A stretch of DNA of 64,000 nt from positions 62,001 through 126,000 of the forward strand of contig NZ_VCMV01000021.1 in NCBI RefSeq assembly GCF_008757455.1, in the 5' to 3' direction. A program made the position numbers and the translations under genes. A model generated the notes under the pieces. It did no database searches, was not told the DNA's origin, and saw nothing but the letters and a program-made list of their open reading frames with translations. How positions within the stretch are numbered: the first letter of the stretch is position 1; the number at the start of each line of letters is the position of its first letter. This DNA is from Microvirga brassicacearum. Its GTDB lineage: Bacteria > Pseudomonadota > Alphaproteobacteria > Rhizobiales > Beijerinckiaceae. Shown piece by piece: positions 36,444 through 45,889 of the stretch.

Positions 36444-36875
36444 TTATGGTGACCAAGCCTTCGACCAGGTAGGCGGGTCAGTGTTCACAAACTTCGATCT
36501 CACGGATGCCAGCATCTCCGCATCGTTCGAATGAACCTCAAACCACGTACTATCCAGAGCAATCACGACAACGAAAGGTGCTGTTGCGCTTTCGCTTTCG
36601 TATCCCTTGAATTCCCCCCATATCGTCTGCTGGATGCCCGCCGCGATTTCTGCGAGGCGTTGGCCGCGCACCCGTCGACCTGACCCAGCCAATTCTTCAA
36701 GAAGGGGTTCGCACTCTCCTGTCACGAAGAGAGCCTCGCCATGGGCCTCGACCCCGCTCACTGTCCAGAATGCCTCAAGCGCGGCCTTGCCCATGGCCGC
36801 CAGCACGTCCTTTAGGTCAAACGAGAGGCAATTCCCCCGCGTGTCTTGAAGCCAGATTTTGTCCATTGCGAACAT
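36444..36875 (-). CDS. Hypothetical protein, orphan
   Basis: A 143-residue soluble protein that I do not recognise. It begins [33 protein letters not shown] and has a Trp-rich centre ([25 protein letters not shown]) and a beta-like segment [20 protein letters not shown]. No signal peptide or membrane helix is present. GAGGTACA precedes ATG 36875; an in-frame ATG at 36866 is possible. Codon and base use are less GC-extreme than its neighbours purH and the MFS gene, which suggests later acquisition. Confidence 0.6.
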   Translation of the reverse strand: MFAMDKIWLQDTRGNCLSFDLKDVLAAMGKAALEAFWTVSGVEAHGEALFVTGECEPLLEELAGSGRRVRGQRLAEIAAGIQQTIWGEFKGYESESATAPFVVVIALDSTWFEVHSNDAEMLASVRSKFVNTDPPTWSKAWSP

Positions 36876-36942
36876 TGTACCTCAATATTTGAGATGCGCA
36901 CCGGCATTTTGGCTTCAGACAAGTGGGGGAGGTTGTTTGTCG

Positions 36943-38364
36943 TCAAACCCGCTTCACGCCGCTCAAAAGCCATCCGCCAGCGCAGAAGAACAGGATCAGC
37001 ACGGCGGGGCCGGCCGCTTGCGTCTGGAACAGGCTCGTCGCCACCGCCACCGTCAATGGTGCAAGGAACGACGTGACCTTGCCCGACAGTGCGAGAAGAC
37101 CGAAATATCGCCCCGCCTCCGCGGCCGGTACGAGGCGCGCGAGCAGGCTGCGCGATGAGGCCTGAAGCGGGCCGGCGACGGCGCCGATGAAGAGCCCGAG
37201 CCCGAGAAAGAGCTTTTCGGGCACGCTGCCATAAAGCCCCTCGCCCGGCGGGGCTGTCGGCACGACGAAGAAAATGTGATCGGCGCCGAGCGACAGGATG
37301 CCGAAACTGACGACCGCAAGGACCGTGATGGCACCGATGATCACGGGTTTCGCCCCGAACCGGTCGTCGAGCCGGCCGCCCACGAGGGCACCGATGGTGC
37401 CGGTGACCGTCAGCATGATGCCGAAGATCCCAAGCTCGGTGGCGCGCCAGCCGAAGACGCCCGCCCCATAGATGCCGCCGAAGGCGAACAGCGCCACGAG
37501 GGCATCCTGATACACCATGTTGGCGAGGAGGAACCGGCCGACGCTGTGGTGGCGGCGGGCATCCGCGATGGTGCTCTTGACCTGGGCGAGCCCCCTTTTC
37601 ACCGCATCGCGCAAGCTCAGCGCCGAGCGCGCCACGTCGGGGGTGAAAATGAAGAGCGGCAGGATGAAAAGCAGGAACCAGATCGCCGAGAACGGCCCGG
37701 TGGCGCGGTCGCCCTCCCGCCGCGAAGGGTCGAGCCCGAGAAGCGGCTCGAAGCCCGCGAGGGTCAGCCCGGTCCTGGGATCGGCGGCGAGGAATCCGAG
37801 CACGATGACCAGCGAGATCAATCCGCCGAAATAGCCGATGGCCCAGCCCGTGCCCGACAGGCGGCCATAGCGGCTTGGCGGGACGAGGCGGGGGATCATC
37901 GCGTTGTTGAACACGGCCGCGACCTCGACGGCGACGGTGCCGACCGCAAAGCCCAGGAGGGCGATGGGAATCGCATAGGGCTGGCCGGGAGCGGCGAACC
38001 ACAGGGCGAAGGAGGCGATGAAGAGCACCAGCCCGCACGACGCGATCCACGGCTTCTTCGGCCCGGTCGCATCGGCGACGGACCCGAGGATCGGCGACAG
38101 GAACGCCAGCACGAGGCCGGCGGCGGCGGTCGCGAACCCCCACAGGCTTTGACCGGTGACCGCATCGGGCGCGAGGGAAGCGGCGAAATAGGGCGCGAAC
38201 ACGAAGGTCGTCACCAGGGTAAAAAACGGCTGGCAGGCCCAGTCGAAGAGCAACCAGCCCAAGATGGCAGGTTTCGACGCCATGGCGGTGTCGCTCCGAT
38301 TACCGCCAGGGGCTTTGACGCTTGTGGCGGCCGACATCGATGGCAGCGCGTCTTGCTTGTTCAC
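36943..38364 (-). CDS. MFS transporter, UMF1/Atg22-like
   Basis: A 473-residue inner-membrane carrier with about 12 helices. It begins (after a soluble 25-residue lead) with ILGWLLFDWACQPFFTLVTTFVFAPYFAASLA, which is typical of the UMF1/Atg22 branch of the major facilitator family, and contains GSVADATGPKKPWI and the duplicate GGRLDDRFGAKPVI loop. Substrates of bacterial members are unknown; amino acids are suggested by yeast Atg22. Start GTG 38364 follows AAGGAG. It is transcribed from a 78-base gap after the GDH gene. Confidence 0.88.
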   Translation of the reverse strand: MNKQDALPSMSAATSVKAPGGNRSDTAMASKPAILGWLLFDWACQPFFTLVTTFVFAPYFAASLAPDAVTGQSLWGFATAAAGLVLAFLSPILGSVADATGPKKPWIASCGLVLFIASFALWFAAPGQPYAIPIALLGFAVGTVAVEVAAVFNNAMIPRLVPPSRYGRLSGTGWAIGYFGGLISLVIVLGFLAADPRTGLTLAGFEPLLGLDPSRREGDRATGPFSAIWFLLFILPLFIFTPDVARSALSLRDAVKRGLAQVKSTIADARRHHSVGRFLLANMVYQDALVALFAFGGIYGAGVFGWRATELGIFGIMLTVTGTIGALVGGRLDDRFGAKPVIIGAITVLAVVSFGILSLGADHIFFVVPTAPPGEGLYGSVPEKLFLGLGLFIGAVAGPLQASSRSLLARLVPAAEAGRYFGLLALSGKVTSFLAPLTVAVATSLFQTQAAGPAVLILFFCAGGWLLSGVKRV

Positions 38365-38442
38365 CCGCTCTCCTTCAGCCTCGTCGGCCGGGCTTTCTCG
38401 CCGCATGTCTAACCAAACCGTGCCTACTTCGCCGGATCACGC

Positions 38443-41400
38443 TTACCCGCGCGCGAGATCCCCGAGCAGGCTCGCCGCCACGGTGACTTTCGACAGGTTG
38501 AGGCCAGACAGGACGATGTTATCGACGGCGCTTCTGATTCGCGTCACATCGGCGCCGCGTTTTTCGCCCCAGGCTCCCACGCCGACGACACCCGACGCGC
38601 CGGTAGCGGCGACCTCGGCGGTGAGATTGCGGTGGGCCGTCGCGATGCTGTCGATGGCGCGATCCAGAGCGAGACGATCGAAATAATCGCTCACGCCAAT
38701 CTCGCGCGCAGTGTTGATCAGCGAGCCGAGCCGGAATGCCGCCTCGATGGCGAAATGGGTCCGCGCGATGTCTTCCACGGGCTTGCCCGTTCTCTGGGCA
38801 GTGAGCACGATATCGGGAGCCGCCACCAGATCGGGGATCGCCGCCATCCGGCGAGCCAGATCGGCGGGCGTGCCTTGCTCCACGAGGGCGTTCGTGCGCG
38901 CGTGCCATTGGGCCAGCGCATCTTCGGACAGCGTCTTCGGCAAGCCGCGCTCCACCTCAGAGATTCCGGCCGCATAGGCGCCGATGATCTCCGCAAGCGA
39001 TTGCTTGGTGAAATCGACGTTGCGGATGAACCAGACGATCCGGTTCATCAGGAGTTCCTGAAGATCGGCGTAGAGTCCGAGCTGCACCGCGCCCGGCACG
39101 ATCCCGTCAAGGGCGTCGATGGCGATGTTGAGTTCGGTGAGGCCGAACGCGTCGCGCGTTGCCGCATAGGCTGCTGCGATCGTCGGGGCGTCGGCGCCCG
39201 TCTGATCGACGAGACGCGCCACCATGGTGGGCCCGCCGCGATTGATGATCGCATTGGCGAGCTGCGTGGCGATGATCTCGCGGCGCAGGCGATGGTTCGC
39301 AATCGCGTCGGGAAAGCGGTCGCGCATCGCCTCCGGGAAATAGCGCTCCAGCTCCTTGCCCAGATAGGGATCGTCCGGCACCGGGCTGTCGAGAAGCTCG
39401 TCATGCAGGGAGAGCTTCGCGTAAGCGAGCAGCACCGCCAGTTCGGGCCGTGTCAGCGCTTCGCCGCGGCGCGCGCGCTCCGCCAGCGCGATGTCGTCCG
39501 GCAGATATTCCACATTGCGGTCAAGCCGCCCCTGGGCTTCGAGCATGTGCATCAGCCGCCGCGCGAAACCGAGATCGCCGACGCCACGCCGCTCCGACAG
39601 CGACAGGGCGAGCGTCTGCAGATAGTTGTTGCGCAGGACGAGCCTCGCCACGTCGTCGGTCATCTCGACCAGAAGCGCGTTGCGGTCCGCGTCGGTCAGG
39701 CGACCATCCTGCTCGGGCACCGCAAGCCCGACCTTGATGTTGACCTCCACGTCCGAGGTGTTGACCCCGGCCGAGTTGTCGATCGCGTCGGTATTGAGGC
39801 GAATGCCCGCGCGCGCCGCCTCGATGCGGCCCCGTTGCGTCATGCCGAGATTGGCGCCCTCGCCGATCACCTTCGCGCGGACCTCGCCGCCCGTAATGCG
39901 GATCGGATCATTGGCGCGGTCGCCGACCTGTTCGTCGCTTTCCGTCGCTGCGCGAATATACGTGCCGATGCCGCCGAACCACAGCAGCCCCACGGGAGCC
40001 TTCAGAATTGCGCTCATGACTTCGGCGGGCGTCGCCTCGGTCTTGTCGATGCCAAGCAGGGCGCGGACTTCCTCGGAGAGCGGGATGGATTTGGCGCTGC
40101 GCGAAAAGATGCCGCCGCCCTTCGAGATCAACGCCTTGTCATAATCCTGCCAGCTCGACCGCGTCAGGCCGAACAGGCGCTCGCGCTCGATGAATGAGGT
40201 TTCGGGATCGGGATCGGGATCGAGGAAGATGTCGCGGTGGTCGAACGCCGCCACCACCTTGAGCTTGCGCGACAACAGCATGCCGTTGCCGAACACGTCG
40301 CCCGACATGTCGCCGACGCCCGCCACGGTCACCGGCTCGGACTGGATGTCGATGTCGATCTCGCGGAAGTGGCGCTTGACCGCTTCCCAGGCGCCGCGCG
40401 CCGTGATGCCCATCTTCTTGTGGTCATAGCCCTGGCTGCCGCCCGACGCGAAGGCGTCGCCGAGCCAATGGCCCTTTTGCTTCGACAATTCGTTGGCGGT
40501 GTCGGAGAACGTCGCCGTGCCCTTGTCGGCCGCGACCACGAGATACGGGTCGTCGCCATCATGCCGCACCGTGTCCACCGGCGGCACCACATGGTCGCCG
40601 ACGATGTTGTCGGTGAGTTGCAGCAGGGTGCGGATGAAGATGCGGTAACTCTCGGTCCCTTCCGCAAGCCAGGCCTGCCGGTCGCCCGGTGGCGGCAAAT
40701 GCTTCGGCACGAAGCCGCCCTTCGCGCCGACCGGCACGATCACGGCGTTCTTCACCTGCTGCGCCTTGACCAGGCCCAGCACCTCGGTGCGGAAATCCTG
40801 CGGTCGGTCGGACCAGCGCAAGCCGCCGCGCGCCACCTTGCCGAAGCGCATGTGGACGCCTTCGACCCGCGGCGAATAGAGGAAGATCTCGTAGAGCGGC
40901 TTCGGCAACGGCAAGCCATCGACCTTGGCGCATTCGAACTTGAATGCGATGGTCTGGCGCGGCAGGCCATTTTCCTCGAGCTGGAAGTAGTTGGTGCGGA
41001 TCGCGGCTTCGACCAGATTGATGAAGCGGCGCAGGATGCGATCGTCGTCGAGGCTGGTTACGTTGCGTAACAACTCCTCGATTTCCGCCCGGACGGTTGC
41101 TTCGGCCTTCTCGCGCGAAATTCCGTTCTCGGTGCGTGGATCGAAACGGGCATAAAACAACTCGACAAGCTTGATGGCGATGGCGCTGTGCCGCGCCAGT
41201 GTCTCGGCAAGATAATCCTGCGCGTAGGGAATGCGCGTCTGGCGCAGGTAGCGGCCAAGGGCCCGCACCATCGCGACATCGCGCCATCCAAGGCCTGCTT
41301 CGAGCACCAGGCGGTTGAAGGCGTCCGATTCCGCAAGGCCGCGGAAGAGCGCCAGCAACGCGGCCTCGATCAGGTCCTGGATCGCCACGATATCGATGGC

Positions 41401-43284
41401 GCCGCCCGAGGCGCGTTCCAAAGTCATGTCGTGCAGCCAGACCCGGTCCATGCCCGATACGCCGGTCGATGCGACGCGATAGGTCCGCTCATTGACGACA
41501 CGGAAGCCGAGATTTTCGAGCAGCGGCACGCGCTCCGACAGCGGCAGGGATGAGCCGCGCGAAAACACCTTCAGATGAACGCGCTTCTCGTCGTCGCCTT
41601 CGCGGCGAAACAGATCGACCGCCCGTGGCCGCGCTTCGGAGAGCTGTTCGAGAATGCCCACATCGACGATGGCCTCCTCGGTGCTGAAGGCTTCGCGATA
41701 GGCCGCGCTGAAGGCGTTCGCGTAGCGGGTCGCAAGCGCGCGCGCACGCGGTCCGCCGACGGTGAGATCGAGCGCCTCGCGCAATGCGTCCGCCCAGGTG
41801 CGGACAATCGTGCTGATACCTTTTTCCAGCGTCTCGCGCGGGACCTGTGGCGTCTCGCCCTCGTCGCGGCCGATGATGTAATGGGTTCGCGCCAGGGGCC
41901 CTTCCGGATAGGCCGGATAGGCGGCGGAAAGCCGGCCCTCGAAAATACCGGCAAGAAACTCGCCGATGCGCCGACGGGCATCCGTATCGTAGCGTTCCTT
42001 CGGCACGTAAACGAGCACCGACACGAAGCGGTCGAATTCGTCGGCGCGCACCAGCGCCCTGACGCGCGGACGCTCCGAGAGGTTCATGATCTCGAGCGCG
42101 AAATCGTAGAGCGTGTTCTCGTCGATCTGAAAGAGTTCGTCGCGCGGATAGCTCTCGAGGACGTTGCGCAGCGCCCGCCCGGCATGGCTCGACGGGTCGA
42201 ATCCTGCGCGGGCAATGATCTTCTCGACCTTGTGCCGCAGATAAGGAACTTCCCCGGTAGTGTTGGTGTAAGCGCTCGCGGTGAACAGGCCGACGATGCG
42301 CAATTCGCCTTCGAGCCGCCCCTGTCCGTCGAAAAGCTTGACCCCGACATAATCCAGATGCGCGCGGCGATGAACGCGGGATTTGACGTTCGCCTTGGTG
42401 ATGATGAGCGCTTTCGGCAGCTCAAGAAATGCGCGGATTTCCGGCGTCATCGCAACGAGTTCACGGCCGCGCCGCAAAACGCGCACGGAGGGATCGCGCA
42501 GCAGGCCGAGACCCGAGCCTTCGACGGGATCCGCGGCCGTATCGCCGGCCGGCAATCGATATTCGCGCAAGCCGAGGAACGTGAAATTGTCGCGCGACAT
42601 CCATTCGAGGAAGGCCACCGCCTCGCCGACCTCGTCGGGTGGCAACGGCGGCGGGTGAAGCCGGTAGTTCTCGACGACGGCCGCGACCTGCGCCTGCATC
42701 GCCGGGAAATCCTGCACCGCGAGCGACACATCTTCGTGAACGCGTCTCATGGCCTCCACGATCCGCTCGCGCGCCTCGGGATCGTCGATGCGGGGCAAAT
42801 GGATGTGGATAAAGCTCTCGCGCCTGACGCCCGCCTCGGGAGGCCGCGCGGTCTTCAGGGCTTCGCCGAAGAAGCGCACCAGATGGCCTGCCTCATCGCG
42901 TTCGACCGCCAGGATCGGGTGGGCAACCAGCAGCGGCTCATAGCCCTCATCGACGATCTCGGCGAGCGTCGAATCGAGCAGGAACGGCATGTTGTCGTTG
43001 ACGACCTCAAGGATGGTCACTTCCCGGCTGCGTCCGTCGCGTTCGACTTCGAGATCGAGCAGGCGGATATCCGCGTGCTTTGATCGCGGTGAACGCAGAT
43101 GCGCATAGGCTGCAGCGGCGAGATCGGCCAGCGCCAATGACGAATAAGGCGCGAGATCCTCGGCAGGTACGCGCCCGAACAGCACCGGCACGAAGGTGGG
43201 TGGAACCATTTTATGCCTGGTTTCCAGCATCGCTACGGCTTGCGCTGTCAATTCGCTGCCGCTGGTTGGCGTTTCCAGCTTCAT
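38443..43284 (-). CDS. gdhB: NAD-specific glutamate dehydrogenase, 180-kDa type
   Basis: A 1,613-residue enzyme oxidising glutamate to 2-oxoglutarate and ammonia with NAD, of full family length. The N-terminal half carries ACT-like regulatory segments (about 30-600). The central catalytic domain includes GKVARGGLRWSDRPQDFRTE, VPVGAKGGFVPK with the catalytic lysine, VAADKGTATFSD and GGSQGYDHKKMGITARGAWE. The C-terminal 600 residues are helical. In alphaproteobacteria this enzyme serves glutamate catabolism and is controlled allosterically. Long open frames antisense to it are compositional shadows. Confidence 0.96.
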   Translation of the reverse strand: MKLETPTSGSELTAQAVAMLETRHKMVPPTFVPVLFGRVPAEDLAPYSSLALADLAAAAYAHLRSPRSKHADIRLLDLEVERDGRSREVTILEVVNDNMPFLLDSTLAEIVDEGYEPLLVAHPILAVERDEAGHLVRFFGEALKTARPPEAGVRRESFIHIHLPRIDDPEARERIVEAMRRVHEDVSLAVQDFPAMQAQVAAVVENYRLHPPPLPPDEVGEAVAFLEWMSRDNFTFLGLREYRLPAGDTAADPVEGSGLGLLRDPSVRVLRRGRELVAMTPEIRAFLELPKALIITKANVKSRVHRRAHLDYVGVKLFDGQGRLEGELRIVGLFTASAYTNTTGEVPYLRHKVEKIIARAGFDPSSHAGRALRNVLESYPRDELFQIDENTLYDFALEIMNLSERPRVRALVRADEFDRFVSVLVYVPKERYDTDARRRIGEFLAGIFEGRLSAAYPAYPEGPLARTHYIIGRDEGETPQVPRETLEKGISTIVRTWADALREALDLTVGGPRARALATRYANAFSAAYREAFSTEEAIVDVGILEQLSEARPRAVDLFRREGDDEKRVHLKVFSRGSSLPLSERVPLLENLGFRVVNERTYRVASTGVSGMDRVWLHDMTLERASGGAIDIVAIQDLIEAALLALFRGLAESDAFNRLVLEAGLGWRDVAMVRALGRYLRQTRIPYAQDYLAETLARHSAIAIKLVELFYARFDPRTENGISREKAEATVRAEIEELLRNVTSLDDDRILRRFINLVEAAIRTNYFQLEENGLPRQTIAFKFECAKVDGLPLPKPLYEIFLYSPRVEGVHMRFGKVARGGLRWSDRPQDFRTEVLGLVKAQQVKNAVIVPVGAKGGFVPKHLPPPGDRQAWLAEGTESYRIFIRTLLQLTDNIVGDHVVPPVDTVRHDGDDPYLVVAADKGTATFSDTANELSKQKGHWLGDAFASGGSQGYDHKKMGITARGAWEAVKRHFREIDIDIQSEPVTVAGVGDMSGDVFGNGMLLSRKLKVVAAFDHRDIFLDPDPDPETSFIERERLFGLTRSSWQDYDKALISKGGGIFSRSAKSIPLSEEVRALLGIDKTEATPAEVMSAILKAPVGLLWFGGIGTYIRAATESDEQVGDRANDPIRITGGEVRAKVIGEGANLGMTQRGRIEAARAGIRLNTDAIDNSAGVNTSDVEVNIKVGLAVPEQDGRLTDADRNALLVEMTDDVARLVLRNNYLQTLALSLSERRGVGDLGFARRLMHMLEAQGRLDRNVEYLPDDIALAERARRGEALTRPELAVLLAYAKLSLHDELLDSPVPDDPYLGKELERYFPEAMRDRFPDAIANHRLRREIIATQLANAIINRGGPTMVARLVDQTGADAPTIAAAYAATRDAFGLTELNIAIDALDGIVPGAVQLGLYADLQELLMNRIVWFIRNVDFTKQSLAEIIGAYAAGISEVERGLPKTLSEDALAQWHARTNALVEQGTPADLARRMAAIPDLVAAPDIVLTAQRTGKPVEDIARTHFAIEAAFRLGSLINTAREIGVSDYFDRLALDRAIDSIATAHRNLTAEVAATGASGVVGVGAWGEKRGADVTRIRSAVDNIVLSGLNLSKVTVAASLLGDLARG

Positions 43285-43656
43285 GCGCCTAAACCCTCAA
43301 TCGACGATCCTTGGGGAGCGTTGGCACAGGTCCGTGACCCGCGCAACTCTCGCCCCACGGAAACAGCCAAGAAGAGCGAAAATAGGATGCTTATCCTGAA
43401 AGCGCAGCCTTTTCGGCTGCCGCGACGTTCCGTCGTCAGAGGCTGAGCGGAACGCTTGTGGCAACGAGGTGTCCGCCTCGTCCTGAGGAGCCGCGAAAGC
43501 GGCGTCTCGAAGGATCCTCCAGTGCGCCCTGGAGACGCCTCACCCTTCGAGACAGCGCTCCGCGCTTCCTAGGCTGAGGCTGTGGGGGCATTATCCGATC
43601 CGCGTGACGGTTCCAGAAAAATTCTGCCAGCCTGACGGGATCAGAAAGCCCCTCGC
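43285..43656. other. Intergenic region with a dispersed-repeat remnant
   Basis: No gene is seen. Around 43473-43590 lies a sequence of the type GTCCTGAGGAGCCGCGAAAG...GTCTCGAAGGAT followed by CCCTTCGAGACAGCGCTCCGCGC, with complementary CTTCGAGAC/GTCTCGAAG arms. This is a widespread intergenic palindrome in Bradyrhizobium relatives. The rest shows nothing recognisable. Confidence 0.6.
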
Positions 43657-43683
43657 AAAAGAAAAGCCGCCCTGAAGGCGGCT
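43657..43683 (-). terminator. Intrinsic terminator of the 6S-like RNA
   Basis: On the minus strand AGCCGCC, a 5-base loop and GGCGGCT form a perfect 7-bp stem followed by TTTTCTTTT. Nothing coding ends here, so it implies a non-coding minus-strand transcript. Confidence 0.8.
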
Positions 43684-43820
43684 CGCGACGATGGGGAAAA
43701 GGATTGCCCCGACTTGGAAAATTGGCCCGGCCCACCATACGTCCGGGGGGCTGGGGGGCTGACTTATCCGAAAGGACAATGGACCGGGCCGTCGAGGCAA
43801 CACTCTGTTTTTCGCGCCGC
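43657..43820 (-). ncRNA. ssrS: Structured non-coding RNA resembling 6S RNA
   Basis: About 160 bases on the minus strand, ending at an intrinsic terminator. Complementary segments stack into one long interrupted rod: GTTGCC with GGCAAT, CGAC with GTCG, GGCCCGG with CCGGGCC, TCCAT with ATGGT and GTCC with GGAC, in nested order, with a one-sided internal loop (AATTTTCCAA). GCGAAAA/TTTT plus TCGC extend the base. 6S RNA has this rod plus bulge and this length, and sequesters sigma-70 RNA polymerase in stationary phase. The 5' end is approximate. Identity as 6S is inference; that it is a structured RNA is better supported. It is divergent from the DUF2794 gene. Confidence 0.6.
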
Positions 43821-43958
43821 ACTGGGGCCGCCGCACGGCGCGATTGCGGCAAGATTGCGGTTTGGTTGACGAAGCCGTGAGTAACCGCAAGAGGGCGGGT
43901 TGCGCCGGTCGCTCCGCGGTCCCATCATCAGGGAAGCACGATGTTCGCGGGAGGGAAC

Positions 43959-44354
43959 ATGAGCGAAGGTGACACCGCGGAGCCGCGACGCGGCAGCCCG
44001 TTTCAGGGGTCAGGCCAGGTTCTGGCCCCTGTTCTGTCCTTCCCGGTCGCGCAGAAGCAGGTCGCGTTCGACCGCGCCGAGTTGCAGACGATCCTCAGCG
44101 TATATGGCCGCAAGGTCGTGGAGGGCGAGTGGCGGGATTACGCCATCGATTTCCTAGTCGACAAGGCCGTTTTCTCGATCTACCGGCGGAGCTCCGAAGT
44201 GCCGCTCTACCGGGTCGAGAAGGACCCCCGGTTGGCGCGCAAGCAGGGTGCCTATTCGGTGGTGGTGGCGAGCGGGCTCATCCTCAAGCGCGGCAACGAC
44301 TTGAGTGCCGTTCTACGCGTCATCGACAAGCCGCTCCGGGTCGTGTCGAACTAG
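43959..44354 (+). CDS. DUF2794 family protein
   Basis: A 131-residue cytoplasmic protein with the DUF2794 signature: QVAFDRAELQTILSVYGRKVVEGEWRDYAIDFLVDKAVFSIYRR, then PLYRVEKDPRLARKQGAYSVVVASGLILKRG. It is a single-copy conserved alphaproteobacterial gene of unknown function. The first 40 residues are unstructured. ATG 43959 follows GGGAGGGAA, better than ATG 43941. It shares its upstream region with the divergent 6S-like RNA. Confidence 0.9.
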   Translation: MSEGDTAEPRRGSPFQGSGQVLAPVLSFPVAQKQVAFDRAELQTILSVYGRKVVEGEWRDYAIDFLVDKAVFSIYRRSSEVPLYRVEKDPRLARKQGAYSVVVASGLILKRGNDLSAVLRVIDKPLRVVSN

Positions 44355-44385
44355 GGCGCGGGATGGTGCCGCCACATGGGCAACA

Positions 44386-45192
44386 TCAGACAATCACGCC
44401 CTTGATCGCCCATGCCCTCGTCTTCAGTGGAATCGAGCCATCGTTGGCGCGTGGAAGAGAGGCGCGCAGAATCTCCTTCAGGCGCTGCCGGGCCTCTGGG
44501 GCAAGGCTCATGCAATAGCCCGGTGCCGGCCCCGCGCCGAGGGTGAACGGGTGCCAATAATCGTCGAAATCCTTGAACACCGTCGGCACCTCGATCGCGG
44601 TGTGCTCGACCGACGCCAGACCGGCGCTCCGTGCCAGATCGGTTAATCGATCCGGGGTACAAAACGGAAAGCGTTGGCCCTCCGTGAGATCCACAGCACC
44701 GGGATCGAGGGAAGTGGCGGCATTCCAGAAGGCGCGCATGAACTCCACACCACCGCCGGGATAGTCCCACACATAGAACGCGACGGTGCCTCCGACGCGA
44801 GCGACCCGTTTCATTTCGGCGAGCGCCTTGTCCCTGTCGGGCACGAAATTCAGCATGAGCGCAGACACGACAGCGTCCCGGCTGCCCGTCTCCAGCGCTA
44901 GCGCCTGTGCGTCGCCGACCTGAAACGCCGCGCGCCCGTCCGGGAGGTTGGCGCGAGCCTTCGCGAGAAATCCTTCCGACGGGTCTATGGCGATCAGGGA
45001 TTTCGGCCGGCAACGCGCCAGGATGGCGGCGGATAGCGCGCCGGTGCCGCATCCGACCTCAAGCCAATTCAGGCCATCGGCCAGGTCGAGCCAGTCGAGA
45101 AAGGGCGGCGCAATCTGCCGGCTCCATCGTCCCATATAGAGATCGTAACTATCGCCGGCCTGCCAGGCATCGTGGCGCGACGTCCCGGTCAT
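44386..45192 (-). CDS. Class I SAM-dependent methyltransferase
   Basis: A 268-residue cytoplasmic methyltransferase. Motif I is NWLEVGCGTGALSAAIL, then IAIDPSEGFLAKARANL, GDAQALALETGSRDAVVSALMLNFVPDRDKALAEMKRVARVGGTVAFYVWDYPGGG. The pattern resembles UbiE/ubiquinone-type small-molecule methyltransferases. The C-terminal half (GAVDLTEGQRFPFC, FDDYWHPFTLGAGPAPGYC) probably caps the substrate. The acceptor is unknown. It converges on the DUF2794 gene with a 31-base gap. Confidence 0.88.
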   Translation of the reverse strand: MTGTSRHDAWQAGDSYDLYMGRWSRQIAPPFLDWLDLADGLNWLEVGCGTGALSAAILARCRPKSLIAIDPSEGFLAKARANLPDGRAAFQVGDAQALALETGSRDAVVSALMLNFVPDRDKALAEMKRVARVGGTVAFYVWDYPGGGVEFMRAFWNAATSLDPGAVDLTEGQRFPFCTPDRLTDLARSAGLASVEHTAIEVPTVFKDFDDYWHPFTLGAGPAPGYCMSLAPEARQRLKEILRASLPRANDGSIPLKTRAWAIKGVIV

Positions 45193-45258
45193 CGCGTGAT
45201 CCTCCGGTCATCTCTGCGCGTCGTAACGCGCCCACCATAGCGGATCTCGACAATCAGA

Positions 45259-45789
45259 TCACGCTCGCGTCGGCGGCGTCGCCATGCCGGGGCCAAGCCG
45301 CCGCTGCATGAGCACGCTCGCGAGCCATCGGCCATGCTTGTAGCCGATGCCCGGCAAGGTGCCGACCATCTCGAATCCGAGGCTGCGATGGAGGCCGATC
45401 GAACCGTGCGATTCCGCATCGCCGATGACCGCGACCATCAGCCGGAAATCGCGCGCTTCAGCCTCGTCGATCAACCGCCGGAGGAGCAGGCGGCCGACGC
45501 CGGAGCCCTGCGCGTCCGGCGCCACGTAAATCGAATCCTCGACAGTCGAGCGGTAGGCGGGGCGCGGACGATAGGCGCCCGCATAGGCATAGCCCTGCAC
45601 GGCGCCATCCCGTTCCGCCACCAGATAGGGAAAGTCCGCCTCGACGAGCGCCGCCCGCCGCCGGGCCATTTCGGCCTCGGTCGGAGGCACGAGTTCGAAG
45701 GAGGCGGTGCCATGCACGACCGCATCGGCGTAGATGGCAGTGATGGCGGGAATGTCCGCCTCTATCGACGGTCGCAGGAGGATGCTCAT
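45259..45789 (-). CDS. GNAT acetyltransferase, phosphinothricin-acetyltransferase-like
   Basis: A 176-residue acetyltransferase. The family start MSILLRPSIEADIPAITAIYADAVVHGTASFEL and the acetyl-CoA loop APDAQGSGVGRLLLRRLIDEA are visible, followed by GLHRSLGFEMVGTLPGIGYKHGRWLASVLMQRRL, the typical end of the PAT/MddA subgroup. Members acetylate phosphinothricin, methionine sulfone or related amino acid analogues. ATG 45789 is chosen over the frame's upstream GTG. It lies directly after the Bax1-type gene's terminator on the same strand. Confidence 0.88.
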   Translation of the reverse strand: MSILLRPSIEADIPAITAIYADAVVHGTASFELVPPTEAEMARRRAALVEADFPYLVAERDGAVQGYAYAGAYRPRPAYRSTVEDSIYVAPDAQGSGVGRLLLRRLIDEAEARDFRLMVAVIGDAESHGSIGLHRSLGFEMVGTLPGIGYKHGRWLASVLMQRRLGPGMATPPTRA

Positions 45790-45831
45790 GGGGCGTTTCG
45801 TAAAGCGGCGCGAGCGGCGCCGCAAGCAACG

Positions 45832-45863
45832 AAAAAAGCCCCGGCTGCAGAGAGCCGGGGCTT
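45832..45863 (-). terminator. Intrinsic terminator after the Bax1-type gene
   Basis: On the minus strand AAGCCCCGGCT and AGCCGGGGCTT pair over 11 bp with a 6-base loop, followed by a T-run. It ends the transcript of the gene stopping at 45890 and separates it from the GNAT gene. Confidence 0.85.
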
Positions 45864-45889
45864 GCTGAAAGGCAATCGATCCGCGGTCG

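Noticed and set aside
38632..41070. Long plus-strand open frames (up to 521 codons) antisense to the glutamate dehydrogenase gene
   Set aside because: Shadow frames of a high-GC gene: the products are Arg/His/Gln-rich without domains, while the minus strand has a clear full-length family match.
43591..43890. A 99-codon minus-strand frame over the 6S-like region
   Set aside because: It runs through the intrinsic terminator and its product has no recognisable features; the RNA structure explains the sequence better.
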